Assembly (NCBI GenBank): GCA_034096865.1
Contig: JAWQFJ010000486.1
Location: 20,001-66,677 of the forward strand
DNA length: 46,677 bases
Direction: 5' to 3'
Source: Theodoxus fluviatilis
Taxonomy: Eukaryota; Mollusca; Gastropoda; Cycloneritida; Neritidae
Shown: positions 45,237 through 46,677 of the stretch, one piece after another
Numbering within the stretch: position 1 is the first letter of the stretch
Layout: the number at the start of each line of letters is the position of its first letter
Made by a program: the position numbers and the translations under genes
The notes under the pieces: generated by a model
Seen by the model: only the letters and a program-made list of their open reading frames with translations
Told to the model about the DNA's origin: nothing
The model's database searches: none

Positions 45237-46501
45237 CTATTGTTGTTCACGGATGACATAATGTTCTTATCTCGGACACAGTTGTGGGTCTGCAAAACCA
45301 ACTAATTCATCTCAAAGAAGGTTCTGACACAGCTGGTCTTCATATTAAAAAAAATATATATATAATTGTCTACAGAAATGGTGGTTATTTAGCGAGCTAT
45401 GAGAAGTGGTATCTGGATACAGAGAAAATTGAGACTGTCAATGAATGCAGATATCTTGGAGCATTGTTTACCTCGAGACTGTCCCTCTGTATGCTACAGT
45501 CTGATCTTGTATTTCGAACAAAAGCAGGTATGATCCAACTGATAAAATGCTTACGAAGATTGGGAAATATTTCACTGGATGTGTACTTCAGAATGTTTAC
45601 TACGCAGATACAGCCTGTACTTTTGTATACATCAGAGCTGTGGGGCCTATTTCGCTGTTCGGTAGTGGAATCTGTACATCTACAAGCCATTAAAAGATTT
45701 CTTAATGTTTCTTCGCAAGCTTCTAACTTGATGATGTATGGTGAAACTGGAAGATATCCACTGTACAGCAATGCAACGCTACGTGTTATTAAATTTTGGT
45801 TACGTGTGTTAAAGCTTACTCGTTACCCTTACAAAGTTTATAAGATGATGCTGCTCTCAGGCAATTACGATAATTGGGTATACAAAATAAAATAAGTATT
45901 TACAGATATGGCTTTGCGGATGTTTGGTGTAGTCAGAATGGGCAAAACGAGCTGAAGTTTTTGTTCAGAGATCAGAAAGCGCCTTATCATTGAATACAGA
46001 CAAATTCATTGGCAGAGACTGGTAGATACGAGTTCTACAGATCCTTCAAGACAGACTGGATGAGAGAAGTATTTGTATATATTGGATAAAAATGTTTTCC
46101 GAGATGTGTATGTCCATTTTAGGACAGGGTTTAGCAACTTGTTCACTCACAAGTATAGATTAGCAAAAGAGCGGTCTGATAATGCTTATCTATGTCCAGC
46201 TTGCTATGAAAATGACGAAAGTAAAATGCATTTGTTGTTTGAATGTCCTGTCTATGAGGATCTGCGACGATTGTATTTTTCCAAGTTAGTGACGAATACG
46301 AAAGCATGTGATGTTAAAACACTCTTGTCACTGGAAGTGGAAGAGCCAGAAGCAGTACGTACGGCTGCTATGTTTCTGTAGGCCTATTATACGTTTAAGA
46401 GAAGACAAGAAGCGATTTGTATTGCGGTGGCCGATGAGGCATATTATTTGTAACCGAGTTGTGATGGTCCGGTGGCCTCACAAGAATAAACCATTCGTTC
46501 G

Positions 46502-46508
<7 letters not shown>

Positions 46509-46564
<56 letters not shown>
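46509..46564. repeat. (TC)n after LINE copy 3
   Basis: Pure TC run following the TTCG repeats of the LINE tail. Confidence 0.9.
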
Positions 46565-46567
<3 letters not shown>

Positions 46568-46584
46568 GGTCGTCGGCCGAAAAA

Positions 46585-46627
<43 letters not shown>
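46565..46627 (+). mobile_element. Tail-only insertion with (AATC)n, probably a different LINE family
   Basis: A 20-base GTGGGTCGTCGGCCG segment followed by A-rich sequence and about nine AATC units, set between two (TC)n runs. The form (short 3' stub plus simple tail) fits an extremely 5'-truncated LINE insertion. Confidence 0.5.

Positions 46628-46677
<50 letters not shown>
46628..46677. repeat. (TC)n at window end
   Basis: TC repeat running to within three bases of the window edge. Confidence 0.9.

Larger units (their letters stand above)
42486..46508 (+). mobile_element. LINE copy 3, longest copy (endonuclease, RT, C-terminal zinc knuckle)
   Basis: Same family as copy 2. The endonuclease part (42494-43080) shows S-L-L-V-C-G-D-F-N-A-R-T-G and, after a frameshift, S-V-I-D-Y-F-L-V-S. 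RT follows: K-T-R-K-V-A-G-E-D-K-M (about 43750), D-N-Y-R-G-I-S-I-T-S-I-F-S-K-V, E-E-Q-A-G-F-R-K-G-Y-S-T, D-L-K-K then a frameshift, and L-L-L-F-T-D-D-I-M-F, where the catalytic F-A-D-D is F-T-D-D. The thumb and C-terminal region (45284-45895) and a C-P-A-C-x10-H-L-L-F-E-C knuckle (46073-46381) complete it. The 3' end is GTCCGGTGGCCTCACAAGAA, TAAA and TTCGTTCGTTCGTTC, then (TC)n. A MITE and a rearranged duplication interrupt RT. Confidence 0.8.

Overview
The window is eukaryotic nuclear DNA and looks like a repeat-dense metazoan genome, most probably a marine mollusc (gastropod-like; an inference from the repeat families and microsatellite style, not proven). Genes are split by introns, coding density is very low, and nearly all long open frames come from transposable elements or from tandem repeats whose unit length is a multiple of three. 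Only two host exons are supported: the first coding exon of a TMEM106-family lysosomal membrane protein (2714-2897, +) and the last exon of an unidentified membrane protein (34117-34518, -).

Layout. 1-2700: intergenic or intronic DNA with a 410-bp compound microsatellite. 2714-2897: TMEM106 exon with a good splice donor. 3200-4040: repeat packed with AAGGTCA nuclear-receptor half-sites. 4041-17378: minus-strand array of four LTRs (about 1.3 kb each) alternating with three internal regions of one LTR retrotransposon family. Its internal ORFs keep gag-type zinc knuckles but lack capsid, reverse transcriptase, RNase H and the integrase core, so the family looks non-autonomous. The rightmost copy has an 18-nt primer-binding site matching the tRNA-Pro type used by gammaretroviruses. 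A foreign gag-pro fragment with a candidate -1 frameshift signal abuts the third LTR. 17379-19767: non-coding. 19768-26000: nested DNA-transposon debris (a Tc1/mariner pseudogene, a foldback element, a Penelope-like piece with a hammerhead-ribozyme-like core, a MULE-like transposase fragment between inverted 11-bp repeat clusters). 26009-26289: candidate TATA promoter and first exon. 26592-29590: RTE-type LINE interrupted by a CR1/L2-type LINE. 29930-31830: 27-bp minisatellite. 35795-38905: 33-bp minisatellite in two head-to-head arms. 40722-46677: a chain of non-LTR retrotransposon insertions, each bounded by (TC)n, one of them carrying a 69-bp MITE and a templated inverted duplication.

The parts do not form a pathway. 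What they share is serial nesting: LTR elements sharing LTRs, LINE inside LINE, MITE inside LINE, and LINEs landing repeatedly in their own (TC)n tails. The most unusual items are the capsid-less and pol-less LTR array, the (TC)n-bounded LINE chain, the giant inverted splice-donor-bearing minisatellite, and the microhomology-bounded rearrangement at 44119-45236.
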